Assembly: GCA_051453625.1 (NCBI GenBank)
Contig: JBOZIK010000001.1
Span: 43,416,308-43,480,307 of the forward strand
Direction: 5' to 3'
Source: Welwitschia mirabilis
Lineage: Eukaryota > Gnetophyta > Gnetopsida > Welwitschiales
DNA: 64,000 bases
The notes below the pieces were generated by a model, which was not told the origin of the DNA, made no database searches, and saw nothing but the letters and a program-made list of their open reading frames with translations. Made by a program: the position numbers and the translations under genes. Each line of letters opens with the position of its first letter. Within the stretch, counting starts at the first letter, position 1. Of this stretch, positions 33,940 to 46,320 are shown in pieces.

Positions 33940-34745
33940 TCAAGAGACTCTTTTGCCTATCTTCATTTACTCTCTTTTACATTTCTTCGTTCTTCATATT
34001 CCTTTTATCTTCCTTCATATTCTCTTCCATATTCTTTTCATCTTATCCCATTTTCCCCTTTTTCCATTATCATTTTCTTCATTTTACATCTTTTCTTAGC
34101 CTTCTTCAATCTCAAGGATGCTAGAATTTCATGCTCTTCATGACTTATATTCCATGCCTAGGGTGTGGACATTATGATTCTTCCATGCCTAAGTCATGAA
34201 AATTTTGACCGTTTTTAGCCTTTTCTTCTTTGCCAAGATCTCTAGAACTTTCTAGAATCCTAATATTCCTAAGATCTTAGTAATTTTAAGTCTTAGGTAG
34301 GCACATCAAACATCTTAGGTTCTAGACAAATGGCCTTCCACATCAAGTGACAGGATGATCTATAGAATTAGCATCTAAGATAAGTCCTCTTTGACCCATC
34401 TTTTCTTTTTATTTCTTTTCATCTCTATCCTCCCTTTTTGTTTCTCTTCCTTCTTCCTTCTTTCTCCTTCTCACTCTTTTCTTCTTTCCCTCTTATTTTT
34501 CCTTTTGTTTTCTCTTTTCATTCTTCCATCTATTCTTTACTTTTCGTCTCTTCTTTTTCCTCTTTTACTCATTGTCCTCCATCTTCTTTTCTCTTCCCCT
34601 ACTCCTCTACCTTTTTTTCTCTTTCTCTCCTTCTTCTTTTTTTCTTTTTTTTTTACTTTATTATCCTGATTTCCTTTTCATTTTCTCTCTTCATTCCCTT
34701 TTTTGTTTCCTTCTCTTACATTACTTACTACTCTTTACAACACCT
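33940..34745. repeat. Long pyrimidine-rich low-complexity tracts
   Basis: Two blocks (about 33955-34110 and 34395-34745) consist almost only of C and T on this strand, in irregular TTC, TCC and CTT words. Three overlapping frames stay open here only because such sequence lacks stop codons; their F/S/L-rich products are artefacts. On the opposite strand it is a polypurine run, which might be an expanded tract of the retrotransposon 3' UTR next to it. Confidence 0.7.
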
Positions 34746-35225
34746 ATATCCCTTATAATTCCACATCTTAGATGTGTAATCTAATTATCTACAACACCCA
34801 AGGCATGGGAATTTAGTATTCCATTCTTAGAGATAAAATATTTCTAATCATTAGCTTATTAATTAATCCTAGAACCCCTTTAAAATTAGTTTTTCTGACT
34901 TCCCGCATCCTCCATAACATTATGATAGATAGGAAACCCTTCTCAATGATTCCCTTTTTTATACTTAGTTTACACCTCTTATTTTTTTTTACATTTCCCT
35001 TACCTTCCTGTCCTTTCTTTCTTTTCATACCTTTCTTACTCATTTTTGTCATCTTTGTATACTTCTAACACCCTTTTAATCCCTCTTATTTCCTTCATTT
35101 AGTAGAATTCCATTTGCAAGGCATGGAATTTTCCTAAATTTGACATGTAAAGTGTGGAATCTATTTTTCTTTCATAACTAGGGCATGAAAATCTTCCTTT
35201 CCATGCATACATTTAAATCTAGGTA
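34126..35225. repeat. Scattered 'CATGCC-TAGG-GCATGG' motifs
   Basis: Short words of this type recur: TTCCATGCCTAGGGTGTGG (34151), TTCCATGCCTAAGTCATG (34180), CAAGGCATGGGAATTT (34799), AAGGCATGGAATTTTCC (35118), CTAGGGCATGAAAATC (35180) and TTCCATGCATAC (35201). They read as a partial palindrome in either direction. No known element assigned. Confidence 0.45.
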
Positions 35226-36020
35226 GACTATTGACTCCTCCTCTAGCCTCAAAAATCCTCAAAAATGCCTTTTAACTCTTATATTATTTTTCTACTTCTT
35301 AATAGTTAGGAAATTCTTCTTCACTACTTACCCTCCAGAGTTGTATCTTTCAACCATTACTATCAATTTATCATTTCCTTAGCATCAATCTTTAAGGCTT
35401 TTATTAGTAGTAATTTATTGATTTAAATTTAGAAAAGCCTTAAGATTGCATCAAACCCTTAGAATACATGAAAGTGAAGTGAGTCTACCCATGATATTAC
35501 ACCACAATGTGTGTACTAGTCTAATGCGTAGTTAGGAGATCACTATTCTAATGGAATGATTCTTTATGATATCATAAGATATGGTGCCAATAATGATCAA
35601 CATATCTATGACTCAAATCATGTAAATTACTATCTAAATGTTAACAACTACCACCTTGATTACTACTACAATGGTCATGATCATGATCCATTTGATAACT
35701 ATAGCTTGTAGTTTACATGTAAAACTTGACATTTTAAGAAAGTATATCGGATCCATTTTGTATAGGAAAAGATAATTTATTCATTAATTTATCATAAAAT
35801 AATATACTTTATAATTTTTATCATGTTTTCAGGAAATCATAAGCTTTCTATTAACATGAGTACATTTATTACTGCATTCTAGACAACACTGCAAAACTTA
35901 AAGGTAATCCAACAAAGAACACTTGTACCATTGTAAGAACTACTAGTGTTACAAGCCTTCTAATGAAAAATTGGTTCAAACTTATATTTCTATATTCACT
36001 GGGAAAATTCATCACATTTA

Positions 36021-36126
36021 AATTATGAAATAATTAAAATGTGATTTTTGCTATCTTTAATTATGAAATAGTTAAAATGTAATTTTTGCTATCTTAATTA
36101 TGAAATAATTAAAATGTGATTTTTGC
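36021..36126. repeat. Tandem repeat, about 38 bp x 2.8
   Basis: Copies start at 36021, 36059 and 36096, each reading AATTATGAAATAATTAAAAT followed by GTGATTTTTGCTATCTT with one or two changes (AGTT, GTAA in the middle copy). Confidence 0.9.
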
Positions 36127-37201
36127 AGTGAAATGTGGTGCAATAAGGATGATCATGTAAAAGATACATTATATGGCATCCTCTAGTAGCATCATCAGAA
36201 ATCAAAGGATATGTCATTATTATGCTTGCATAATAATACAAATAATCTTTCCTTCTAGCTACATGCCAAAAACATATAACTTCCTCCTTAAGTAACTTCC
36301 CAAATATAATACCTCTTTTGTAATTGACCACCTAGTGCACCATGATAACATCTAACATAATTATAATAGATTTTTCTAACTTTTCCTTCATCTATAAAAT
36401 GGTTTTGAAAACCCATCATAAACATTTTTTAATCAGGTTAATGTGGGAAAGACTTAGAGGCTAGGATGTAATGGTGTTCTAGTCATCTTTCTTAAGGTTA
36501 AAATAATTCATGGTTAATTTTGAAATTCCTCTTCTTTAGCCTACCACATTACATGTGATGTATATTTGTTTTATATTTTAATATAATAATTGATTTAAAT
36601 CCTTTCATTGTTAATTTACAAGTCATTTAGTATTAACAATATTCCGGTAAGACTAGTTCTTACATTTTTTTAATTATTAATATGTAGAAATAGGTATTAG
36701 CAATCTTTAAGTAAGCTTACTTAATTTTTAAGTTATTTCATACCAAGTGAGTTATTTAAGTTTACTTCAAATCTACTATAGTTACTATTATTTAATAAAT
36801 CTTATGTACATTTGTTTATACTTTTTGTACTTATAAAGGGCTATGAAGAATTAGTTGAACTAGATAACTCATCAACACTAATGTAGTGGATGAGATTACA
36901 CCTTCATATTGATCCTTAATTATTGATAATTTCGTTTATATTTTAGGATATAGGAATCATTATAGAAAAGGTATAGATTTGGATGAATTGATTAGATCCT
37001 TGAAGTACTTTCGTTCTCTTGCATTGCCAATAAGACATAATTTCTTTCTCAAGTTTTGATTTTTATTTTATTTTAAGTTTCTTTTACAAGTTGTAATAAT
37101 CTTGTATCTTTTAATTATACTACCACATATTTCCCTATGGAATAATAATATTAGGTTAATACCTAGTTAACTCTAGTTTACTACTATACATGAATAGATT
37201 A

Positions 37202-37218
37202 TGATGCCATTGCTGACA
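37202..37218 (+). promoter_or_regulatory. Possible decayed tRNA-Asp primer-binding site, plus strand
   Basis: TGATGCCATTGCTGACA aligns with TGGCGCCGTTGCCGGGG at 10 of 17 positions, six of the seven differences being transitions. If real, a plus-strand 5' LTR would end just to the left, but no LTR there could be aligned to the family. Weak call. Confidence 0.25.
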
Positions 37219-38208
37219 ATATTAGGATGGTTTCTTTTTAAGAATTCATGATTTTCTTCTTGTAATTTTTTAGTTAATTTTTATTTTCTAATAGTTGGTA
37301 TTGGTTATATTTCTAGTAATATGGGATCTAGTCCTTTTTGTTTTTATTTTTAAGTATTTTTATTTCCTTCTAGTGGTGGATACTGATTTATTTTTAGTAA
37401 AACCTAAACTGATCTACTTTCTAAGTCTTGTTTAATTTTTTCTTTTATTCTAAAAAGATGTTTCTGAATCTAATATTTCATTTTGTAGGTATAATGAGTT
37501 TCCTAAAGGTATAATCAAAACTAAGATTGAAAAAATAAAAGAAACTATATTTTAAACTCTTATGTTTTTGCTTGTGTATTTTATATTTTTGGATTAGTAT
37601 AAAATTATGTAAATATTTTAGTTTTAATTTAATCTCTAATTCTTTTAAAGTATTAATAAAATTAAAAAATAGGTAGCATTCATTTTCTTAGGTTGTAAAT
37701 ATTTATTAGTTATAATTGATATGTATTTCTATTAAATTCTTCTTAGACCCTATAACCTGAACCGCTCAAAACCAACATCTATCCTTTTTTAAATGTTTCT
37801 ACTTAGAATAATGACACTGCAATTTATGCTCATTAGTATTTCTATATTTCTTACTTTAAACATTATAAAATGTTAATATAACCTCTTAGAAACTATCTAA
37901 ACATTTTCTACTTATAAGATTCCTCTAAAATTGTAAAAATTTAGGAAAGTGTGAACCTTTAGTTGAACTCATAACATATTTATCTAAAATTTAAAAATGA
38001 GATAAACTCCTAACTTGTTTTAATACCTTATAAAAATAACTTGGGTATCCATACATCTTTTAAAATCACGATTAATCCAAAGTAATTATAAAAGGTTTTA
38101 ATTGCTTTAAACAAACTTAAGAAGACTATTTTTCATGTAACTTGTAATGATTGTAACTCCTAAATCCTTTTGATCATAGATAGATAATGAGAGAGTATAT
38201 TTCATCCC

Positions 38209-38225
38209 ATATATATATATATATA
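38209..38225. repeat. AT dinucleotide microsatellite
   Basis: About eight uninterrupted AT units. Confidence 0.85.
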
Positions 38226-39039
38226 GATTAACATCCATGTACTGTTGAATTTGAAACTCCACATATTAAATAATAGAATTTTGATATCACACCTTTCTTT
38301 ACCCCTCATGATCTTTATCCTTTTTTGCACTCTCATATTTATCATCCTTTTTTCTTTGTCCTTCATCTTCCTTTCTATATCCTTCATTCCTTGACCATTT
38401 TCCTTCATCTTTTTACACCCAATAAAACACCTTACCTTTCTTCAAAGATACTTTTCAAATACTTTTAGAAGATTCTACTAAATAATCTTCCAACATACTT
38501 CAATTCCATTTGCAATCTTTAAAAGAAACCATCAATAAAACTATTCAATTCCATTTGCAATCTTTAAAAGAAACCATCAATAAAACTAAGGAAAACATTA
38601 AAGAATCCTTAAATAAATAATAAAAACTAATGATCAAATTCTTATAGCTCTCAATTAATAATAAAATTCTATAAATGTAAGAGCCTTTAAAATCTTAAAT
38701 GGATTAATATAACTAGAATAGATAACACCTAAACTATATCCCTTAGAATTAAGGAAGAAAACCTTGAAGCAAATCATGACAAAACCTATGAAGAAAGAAA
38801 ACAATATCTTAAGTTTAAAAATTCCTTAAAGAGTGATTAATTAGATGAAAATATGATATACTTTAGAGTATTATTAGACATATCTAATACTAATTAATTT
38901 ATAACAAGTGAGTAAACATTCAACAAAGAAAGAAAATTAGAGAACTACACAAAAGATGGTGAATCAATATTTGGAATTAATAAAATAGATAACATTAGAA
39001 ATGTATGTATCTTTAAATCATAACTTTTGTTATTATTTT
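38226..39039. other. AT-rich DNA with no recognisable gene
   Basis: A-rich and unassigned apart from the two-copy tandem repeat at 38501-38588. The minus-strand frame at 38202-38408 is K/M-rich low-complexity sequence. Confidence 0.5.
38501..38588. repeat. Tandem duplication, 45 bp x 1.96
   Basis: CAATTCCATTTGCAATCTTT begins at 38501 and again at 38546, each continuing AAAAGAAACCATCAATAAAA. The two copies are identical over the 43 bases compared, so the duplication is recent relative to the surrounding decay. Confidence 0.9.
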
Positions 39040-40260
39040 AATGCACACCTATACATTCAATTCCAATATTCTAAATATTAATTTTGACTTTCAACACCTA
39101 AAAGGCTGATAATCTAATTGCATACAATACACAATTGCATAATTGGATCAACCAAAATGTCATACACTCAGAGAAGACTTCTAAAAGAGAATTTAAGAAA
39201 CTAATTTTAAAAAGTAAAGAAGAATATATTTTTGAGTTTTTATTTTATAGGAAATAAAGTAGAACAATGCAAGGATGAAAATGAAATGCAATGCAATGGG
39301 ATTAAATGAAATTAAATGCAATGTAGAATGAATGCAAATATAATGTAATTAATTAACCAAATTTCCAATCTATTGTTACTTAGATTGGTTATTATAGCCT
39401 ATATCAATTACAAGTTCATATTATTTTCATTAAAAGTAAGATAAGTTATAAGGAAAAACAAAAAAGTATTTGAAAAGATTTCCAATTCAATCAACATTTT
39501 TATTAATAAAATTAAAGTACATCCACTTACAACAATAATTCCTCAATGGAAGATTTACTATATAACATCAAGGTAGTCCTTGTCATGAGTAGGATGAAAA
39601 AAATACTCCTAATAATCTTTAATCATCAAAATAATAAGGATGACAAAAAAGATATGAAATGAGGTATAAGAGTTATAGTTTAGAATGGATAGTTAAGGGT
39701 CACCAAGTGGTGTAAAATGAAAATGCATCATTAGGATTTATATCTTCATAACCAATAGATTAGTTTTTTAAGCTATTATATTCATCATCCATGTTATCAT
39801 CCCCATGACATAGTGGATGACCACTCTAACTACTAACTAATGCTTAACATGTTACAATCATTTAGCTTGTGTTGACTATCATCTTGGGTGTCATCCAATG
39901 ACATTCGGGGCTATTGTCATAACCTGTCTACTTGTTTCTATTATATGTCATTCTACAATGATCATTATAATGACATATAGGATGATAATCAAATCATGTT
40001 AATTAGGCTCTACTATTCTTCATTCTACATGTATTATCCTAATGACAATATGGATGATTAGTTTTTTTTTGCTTTAATCCATCTTGATCGTTTTCCTCTA
40101 GTCCATCATCATACAAAAGTAGATTCTTATGTTAGAAATCATTGCATTTAATGACCTACATGAAATATTTATATAATTTGTATAAATATCTAGAAACCTA
40201 CCAATAGGACATAAAAATATGCTCCATAAGTATGTCAAATAGGTTAATTTCTTTTCATAA
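39040..40260 (-). mobile_element. Very decayed gypsy LTR, edges approximate
   Basis: It follows the LTR order of 56335-57702: 'AATGCAAT..ATGGGATTAAATG' stretches, 'TGGTTATTATAGCCTATATCAATTAC', 'ACATCCACTTACAACAATAATTCCTCAATGGAAGA', then hairpin-module sequence at 39780-40070 (ATCATCCCCATGACATAGTGGATGA and others). A polypurine-like CTCCCACTTAGC at 40265-40276 lies to the right. The edges are too mutated to place exactly. Confidence 0.5.
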
Positions 40261-40973
40261 GAAGACTCCCACTTAGCATTTGTTAGCTTGTAATAAAGTA
40301 AGAAGATACCAAGTTGAAAACTAAACTTACAAAATGAGCAAGAAAAGAAAAATGAACTCAAAACATGTATATATCATTAGAATTAAGTTTCAAGTACAAA
40401 ATGCAAAATACATCAAATCTATTAAAAAGAACAAGTGAAATAAATGTATAATACCAAGAATTAGCTCAACATCATTCCATATATTTATGTCAAGTAAAGG
40501 TAGGTGAAACATTTTGGTCCATAAATCATGTAATATATGTTTCTAACCTTCCCTCTCCTCCCATCATACTAAATATGCAAGATACCTCAAGATACATAAA
40601 TCATAAATAGAAGAAGAAGAAAGTGATTTAGGTATGAAAAATCATCCTTTATCAAAATTTAAGATAGCCATGAACTAGATCTTATAAAATCATATTTTTA
40701 TATCATAAAAAAGAATAGTAAACTAGACTAATAGCTCATGATTACAAGATTAAGTAGTAGGAGAGGTCATAGAAAAAAGAAAGACTATTTAAAAAAGGGT
40801 TAAGAGGGATAGAATTAATGCTATCATGATAAAGGATGACCAATGTGGAGGTTAATTTGATTTTATGAATAATAGTTAAGTGATGAAAAATGTAATAAGT
40901 AGACTAGAAAATGATGAAGTCCTAATTATTATTTTGGAAAAAGAGTGAAAACTAACTTTAAGAAGAGAAAGCA
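40261..40973 (-). mobile_element. Decayed gypsy 3' UTR
   Basis: GACTCCCACTTAGCATTTGTTAGC at 40264 is a decayed polypurine tract and flank (compare 42080-42100). AT-rich non-coding sequence follows to the next LTR. The conserved 3' UTR block is not visible, so this copy is truncated by the insertion at 40974. Confidence 0.5.
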
Positions 40974-42076
40974 TGTTGCAGTGCATATTTATACAATGTT
41001 TTATGCCTTGATCTAAATCCTATTAATTACAAATAAGATGCATAAAAACAACATGCTAGTATAGTCTAGAGTGATCTGAATGTCATAATTTCATCGAAGG
41101 CCAATAGTATGAAAATATAAGAGTTTATTTTGAGATAGAAATATGTAACCCTAATCACTAAAATAAATTGCAATGCATGGAATTGAAATATACTTATGCA
41201 ATACTAATCTACAAAAAACATAACGATGCACCTAAACTAATCAAGCTTAACCTTGATAAAGGTTACCCTCATAATCTATATAATAGAAGAAACCCGTCAC
41301 TAAATCTTAAACAACAAAAACTATGAGGAAGAAGTTCCTACAAATATTAAACATAAAAGACAATAATTCATATTAAAAACATAAAAGGCATCTATATCAT
41401 AAAGTAGCTATTCCTCAATAGAGGAAATGCTACTCAATACCAAGGTAACGTCTCTCTGGATTACAAGATGATTCTCCAGTCTTAAGATCTTTTGTCATGA
41501 GAACGTTAGGTACTGTCGAAGATGATTAGGAATTGAGGGGAAGACCTTTGTTTATAGACAGGAAAAGGAAAGAAAACTAACTGAAAAGCATGGAGAAAAG
41601 TCTAGCTAACATGCAAAAGAAAGTCATAATAAAGTAGTGACAACTCAGGAAAACATTTGGTAAAAGTGTGAGAGAACAATGTCTTCTTTCTTATCATCTG
41701 AACGAAGGAGGAGACAATGAAGACTAATAATTGGAACTCTTAGTCTACTTTAGTTTAACTACTTATCTAACTGTGTGTGAGGTATTATCGACTAGTTGAA
41801 GATGTCATCCGATACTGACATCTGGACGATTAGGTGGATGACAGTCTTTTATCAATCTTTAGTTAATCTAATCACTTGTTATTTGCAGAAATCATTAACC
41901 AAAATATAATTTATTCATATCTGCATAAAATTCTTATATTTTATCTGGAAATTATATGTTTTTATTCTCTTCATCTCGGTGCTTGATTATCATAAGAACT
42001 AAACATTTATCTGTTAGTTTACCTTTAAAACAACTCATAATACCTTATCAAGTACACATAAGTTAGCTATGTAACA
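40974..42076 (-). mobile_element. Gypsy 3' LTR, full length
   Basis: TGTTGCAGTGCATATTTATAC to TTAGCTATGTAACA, 1103 bp with intact TG...CA ends. No primer site on the left (the flank is AAGAGAAAGCA) and a clear polypurine tract on the right: this is the outer end of an inserted element. A hairpin module at 41803-41843 has perfect arms TGTCATCC and GGATGACA. Confidence 0.85.
41803..41843. repeat. Hairpin module with perfect 8-bp arms
   Basis: TGTCATCC (41803-41810) and GGATGACA (41836-41843) are exact reverse complements, with a 25-bp centre that contains another GACATCTGGACGAT word. Confidence 0.75.
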
Positions 42077-42090
42077 TAGTCCCCCCACTT
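42077..42090 (-). promoter_or_regulatory. Polypurine tract, best preserved
   Basis: TAGTCCCCCCACTT, that is AAGTGGGGGGACTA on the minus strand, directly before the LTR. The most purine-rich copy in the window. Confidence 0.8.
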
Positions 42091-43599
42091 AGCCTTGTTA
42101 GTCCCTGATAAAACTAGGTAGTAAACCATATTTACAAGCCAAGGTTTTGACAATAAAAACAACTAGAATATCTAAAAGAAGTACTAAAAAAATATTATAG
42201 TATATTACAAAGATAGACTTAATTTATAAAAATTTAAAAAATGAATAAAAATACCTATAAAGCATTAGAAAAATTAGTCATTCAGTAATAATGTGGATGA
42301 CAGGTCCCTCAAAAGATTTTTAAAACTGGGACCTGTGATAGAAAATTAAGTATTTTGTTATTTAAATAATACTAATAAATAACTTCTTACTATGATAAAT
42401 AGTTAAATATAAAGATAATTATTTAAAAAAATCAAGGAATTCTATTTCAGTAACTGGCTCAAAAGAAGGATATGCAATAATGATTTCTCAAAATCAAAAA
42501 AAATTGTATCAAAAATACTAAAATTATGTGTGTCCTTCCCCCCACTTAAAATATCCAATGCATCCTGAATTGCCTAAACTAATGAAAAGGGAAAATTCTA
42601 AGAAAAAAGGAAAAAATATAAGAAGGAGTATAAAATAGGAGACATGAAAATAGAAGAAAAGAACCGAGAATAAATGGAAGTAAGGAACAAGAAGAAGATT
42701 GTTTACCTATTCTAAGTACTAACCAAGCAAACTTCCATGAAAAACATTATAACATCACCTGAGTAAAGATGTATGACAATATGTATTAATACCATAAAGT
42801 TCATTCGAAAAGGCAGTGGTTATGATAATATCCAAAGTATCAAGTGTGTAAAATAATGAAAGTTAAAATCAAAAGTTTCTAAGAAATGGACTCATTTGCT
42901 TCTACCTACAAACTCACCGGGGTCACTAAAAGTGAAATAATCATGATTATGGGAGTGCAACCACTTTTAGAGGAGTAATAACCCATAAAGCATAGCTAGC
43001 TGACCCCCCAATGAAGTTTTCACAGCTACCATATTACACTGCCAAAGGCTCCCCTCAGAAATATTTGCCCTAGTGTACTTGCGATAGGATATCATGTTGT
43101 GTATATTTTTTACTTCCTTTTTTTTGAATACAAAAGAATAATTCCCACAGGATTACATACTTAAAAAAGATGAAGGTGAATAAGTAAGTTAAAATATAGA
43201 AAGAACACTCATAGATAACATAAGATTTAACCAGCACTAAAAAAAACACAAGAAACTAAGATATCTTCTTGTAATTACAATTCATAAACATGGGAATGTC
43301 TCAAAATTGGTTGAATCCAATCTTATCACATATAAATGCCCAAGTATAAAACTAATTATGATACTTTATAAAGTAATACACAAGTCAAGTTAAAAGATAA
43401 TTAAGTGAAGTCATAATATTTAATCAAGAAGTAGGCTACGAAAGAACTTAGGTAATGATAGGAAACAAATGCTTCTACTATATTTGTAGTTACATCAAAA
43501 AATCCTCATGTTATTTCAATCATTTTCTATGTGCACACACCATTTTCCACTCATAAGTTTTATGATTTTATCTTTTGCAATTTGCTTTAGGATTGGACA
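42091..43599 (-). mobile_element. Gypsy 3' UTR
   Basis: Non-coding, with the conserved block at 42951-43096 and a pyrimidine run (purine in the element's sense) at 43107-43134. The words GGTTGAATCCAATCTTATCAC and AAATGCCCAAGTA recur from other copies at 43300-43345. It joins the protease end near 43600 with no RT, RNase H or integrase between. Confidence 0.7.
42951..43096 (-). repeat. Conserved 3' UTR block, copy 4
   Basis: GGGAGTGCAACCACTTTTAG to CTTGCGATAGGATATCATG, including CATAGCTAGCTGACCCCCCA and CAGCTACCATATTACACTGC, a run shared almost exactly with 17650-17680. Confidence 0.7.
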
Positions 43600-44105
43600 G
43601 TGTTGTAAAAATAGGGTTTATTTTATATTTTTCTCTAATCCTAAATAATTGACTAAATCTTTTCTACTACATCAAACACTCATATTAAAAATCGTTTATT
43701 TTCAAAGTGACATCTCATTAATACAGTACTTGTGTCTATGATGCAATGAGTTATTACACAGAAAGCTCTACCTAGAGGTAGGAATATTTACTTTGATTTT
43801 TAAATTCTAAAATAACTACATCTATGGGGTAGAAAGCTTCCTCTATTTGAATGACTAAGTCCTTGATTACACTTACAGGTTTTTTTATGGATGCATTAGC
43901 TGACTCGAAGATAATTTGTATAGGTTCTATTCATTCTTCCAATTCTAAACATTTACAAATGTGCAAGGGCATAATATTGACACTGGCTTCTATGTCTATC
44001 AAGGATTTCTTAATTCTATGGTTCCCTTCTAAAGTGACACTAATGGTTTCTGCCCCTGGATCTTTAAATTTTGGACACTTTTTGAAAACTAAGTTGCTAA
44101 TGGAT
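43600..44105 (-). pseudogene. Gypsy protease, broken
   Basis: Read right to left: KCPKFKDPGAETISVTLEGNHRIKKSLIDIEASVNIMPLHICKCLELEE, in which the catalytic D-x-G is changed to D-I-E. ESANASIKKPVSVIKDLVIQIEEAFYPIDVVILE follows, then the VELSV/CVI part in shifted frames. It ends at a sequence equivalent to 'NPIFTTLSNP', matching PTLFLQHHP of the intact copy at 18958. The plus-strand frame at 43851-44108 is its antisense shadow. Confidence 0.7.
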
Positions 44106-45847
44106 TGAGCTATGAAGACGTTGCTAGGGATGGTTCATTTTTATTTTTGTCTAATTAGGTCTTTTCATAGTTTAGAGTATGTGGGGTTTTCTTGTAAAAG
44201 TTTCTAAAAAGATAGGTTAATGCTCATATTTTGCATTAAGGATTTTAAATGATCATCAAAGACATGGTTTGTGTTAAGACTATTAAGCCATGGAGTAGTA
44301 GGTTTCTTTTGTGATGAATTTTCTTTTCGTTGCTAAGTGAAAGAGGGGAGGAATGATTTTCTAGGATTTCTGTATCCTCTTCCTCATCGTTTTTATTATT
44401 CTAAAAAGTTGAAGCCTTATGAGTAGGATGAGTTTTGACAGTTCCACTCTTTGTCATCACCTTATAATATTTTCATACTTTGTTAGGGTTTGATAAAGGT
44501 TGAGTAGGAAGGGTCCCTTATGGTCTTTGATTGACAAGCATGGTTTTTTGTAAGATGTTTACAAGATTTTCTATGTTTGTATTAGTCTTCTCTTGAGTTT
44601 TTCTTAACTCATCGATGGAATTTCTAAGAGGATCGCTATGGTTTTGGGAGTTGAAAGGGCTTGCCCAATTATTAGGATAGTTGGATTGAAATTTTTGATG
44701 TTTAAACCTATTTATAAATAGCTGGAAGTTAGGATAATGTGTTTGGAAATTATAAGAATGTGGTTGCTCATTCATCCTATTTTGAAACTTGTGATTTGTG
44801 ACTTGACTTTGGTTATAGTTTTGAATGTAGTTGGAGGGTCTTTGGTTCAAAGAATGAACTTCTTTATAAATTATCTCTTTGCACATAGGATGTAAAGGGC
44901 AAATTTTTTATGATGTGATAACTATCCTCACACAAATTACAAGTTAAAACAATTATTTAACTCTTTTCAGTTTCTACTTTAGCATCAAGGATCATTTAGG
45001 TATATTTCTCTAAAGTAGAAGTGAAATCCTTAATGACACTAGTTAGTTAATTTTCTAATTTAGTTTCAGTTTTTTCATGTTTGACTTCTTTTAGATCTTT
45101 AATGATTTGGCCTACTGTTCTGTTTTCTTTAGAGAAGGGTTTTGGCCAAGTTTGACTTACTTTGACTAAATCTTCTAATATCTTCCAAGTATTTTTTAAA
45201 GTTTGGTTTAATAGGTTGCCTCTAAAAGAGAAATCTATAAGTTATTTGATATAAATATTTAATCTACTATAAAAATAGTCTATTAACTCTACCTTATAAA
45301 AGACATCTACTAGGTTTGAATGTAAAATAACAAAGAATCACTTGTAAGAAGAGGCATAGTCCTCATTAGTTAATTGTTGTAAGTTTATAACTTCTTTCTT
45401 ACATTTTTAGATGGTGGTTTTGTTCATAAATATTTTTATGAAGGCTTCTTGAACTTGACTCTAAGATTTTAGACAATTATGGGAAATTGTTTTAAGCAAA
45501 ATTTTAGCCTTCTCTCACAATGTGATGGGGAAAATGACCATGTAGGTTCTATTGGTTATTCACTTTATATCATTTTTGGAAGTAAGGATAAGTTGTTTAA
45601 TTTCAGTGATGTGTTGTAGGGGGTCTTCATCTAGCTCTCCACTAAAGGTAGGGTAAGCATGTAAGTTTTTAAGTTCCAAATCATCTCCAGGAGGTAAGTC
45701 AAAAGGGTTTTGGATTTCATGTTTTTTGTTCACGATGAAATCTCTTAAAGTAGCATAAGGGTTAGGTCAAAAAGGAGTAGAAGTAATGGTTCCAACGACA
45801 GGTGGTGGATTCGGTGAGATAGGTTATTTTTAACGAGAGGTCGACAT
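44106..45847 (-). pseudogene. Gypsy (Athila-like) gag, broken, C-terminal part open
   Basis: ATG at 45847-45845 (MSTSR). The gag domain lies over 45050-45800 in broken frames. A zinc knuckle CNLCEDSYHIIKNLP near 44895-44945 keeps C, C and H but has L in place of the last C. An open stretch at 44518-44886 encodes the N/Q-rich C-terminal region: NYNQSQVTNHKFQNRMNEQ, then PNNWASPFNSQNHSDPLRNSIDELRKTQEKTNTNIENLVNILQK, typical of plant gypsy gag before the protease. Acid-rich and PWLN-type sequence follows at 44280-44420. Confidence 0.75.
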
Positions 45848-46320
45848 TGTATTAAATTCTTTAAAATTGAAATCAGATTCACTTGCAGAATTACAATCAT
45901 AAATTTCAAGAAATTCTAAAGTTTACGTACCTGGCCTGTTTTGATTTTCAATTTGAAAATTAAGCAAACCTTCTCGGATATTTTCTGTAATAAATTATTG
46001 CTCTCTCTAATATTTTTCACCTTTTTCGATCTTAACCATTCAGTCCCAGTACTATCTTGTGCGTCGTTCTATATGTCATCCGGACGATACCTGAGATGAC
46101 AGAGACAAAAAACACAGAAAAACCACAGAACGAGAAAAAGCAGCAAAGGGATCTGTCATCCAATAGTGACATCTAGATGACTAAAAGGATGTCAGTGGTT
46201 AGTGAAAAACTAAAAACTAAAATAAAAATACTTACAGAGGGTAGTGATACATCGATGCTATAGTAAACATTTAGAATATTCATCGAAGCAATGACAACTC
46301 TCGATTTCCAAGCAGCCTTC
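45848..46320 (-). mobile_element. Gypsy 5' leader
   Basis: Two hairpin modules: 46070-46105 (ATGTCATCCGGACGAT...GAGATGACAG) and 46153-46195 (CTGTCATCC...AGGATGTCAG). It ends AAGCAGCCTT against the primer site. Confidence 0.65.

Larger units (their letters stand above)
35226..38208. other. AT-rich DNA with no recognisable gene
   Basis: No supported coding sequence. It contains a three-copy tandem repeat (36021-36126) and a weak tRNA-Asp primer-site-like sequence (37202-37218). The frame at 36098-36331 has no known domain and partly overlaps the tandem repeat. Confidence 0.5.

Noticed and set aside
34391-34784. Three overlapping F/S/L-rich reading frames that could be read as membrane proteins
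   Set aside because: They lie in a C/T-only tract in which stop codons cannot easily occur; no start context, domain or codon pattern supports a gene.
35581-35605. TGGTGCCAATAATGATC as a primer-binding site
   Set aside because: Only the first seven bases fit the tRNA-Asp site with one change; the rest does not, and no LTR edge is visible beside it.
43851-44352. Plus-strand frames at 43851-44108 (and similarly 54125-54352)
   Set aside because: Exact antisense shadows of the gypsy protease segments on the minus strand.
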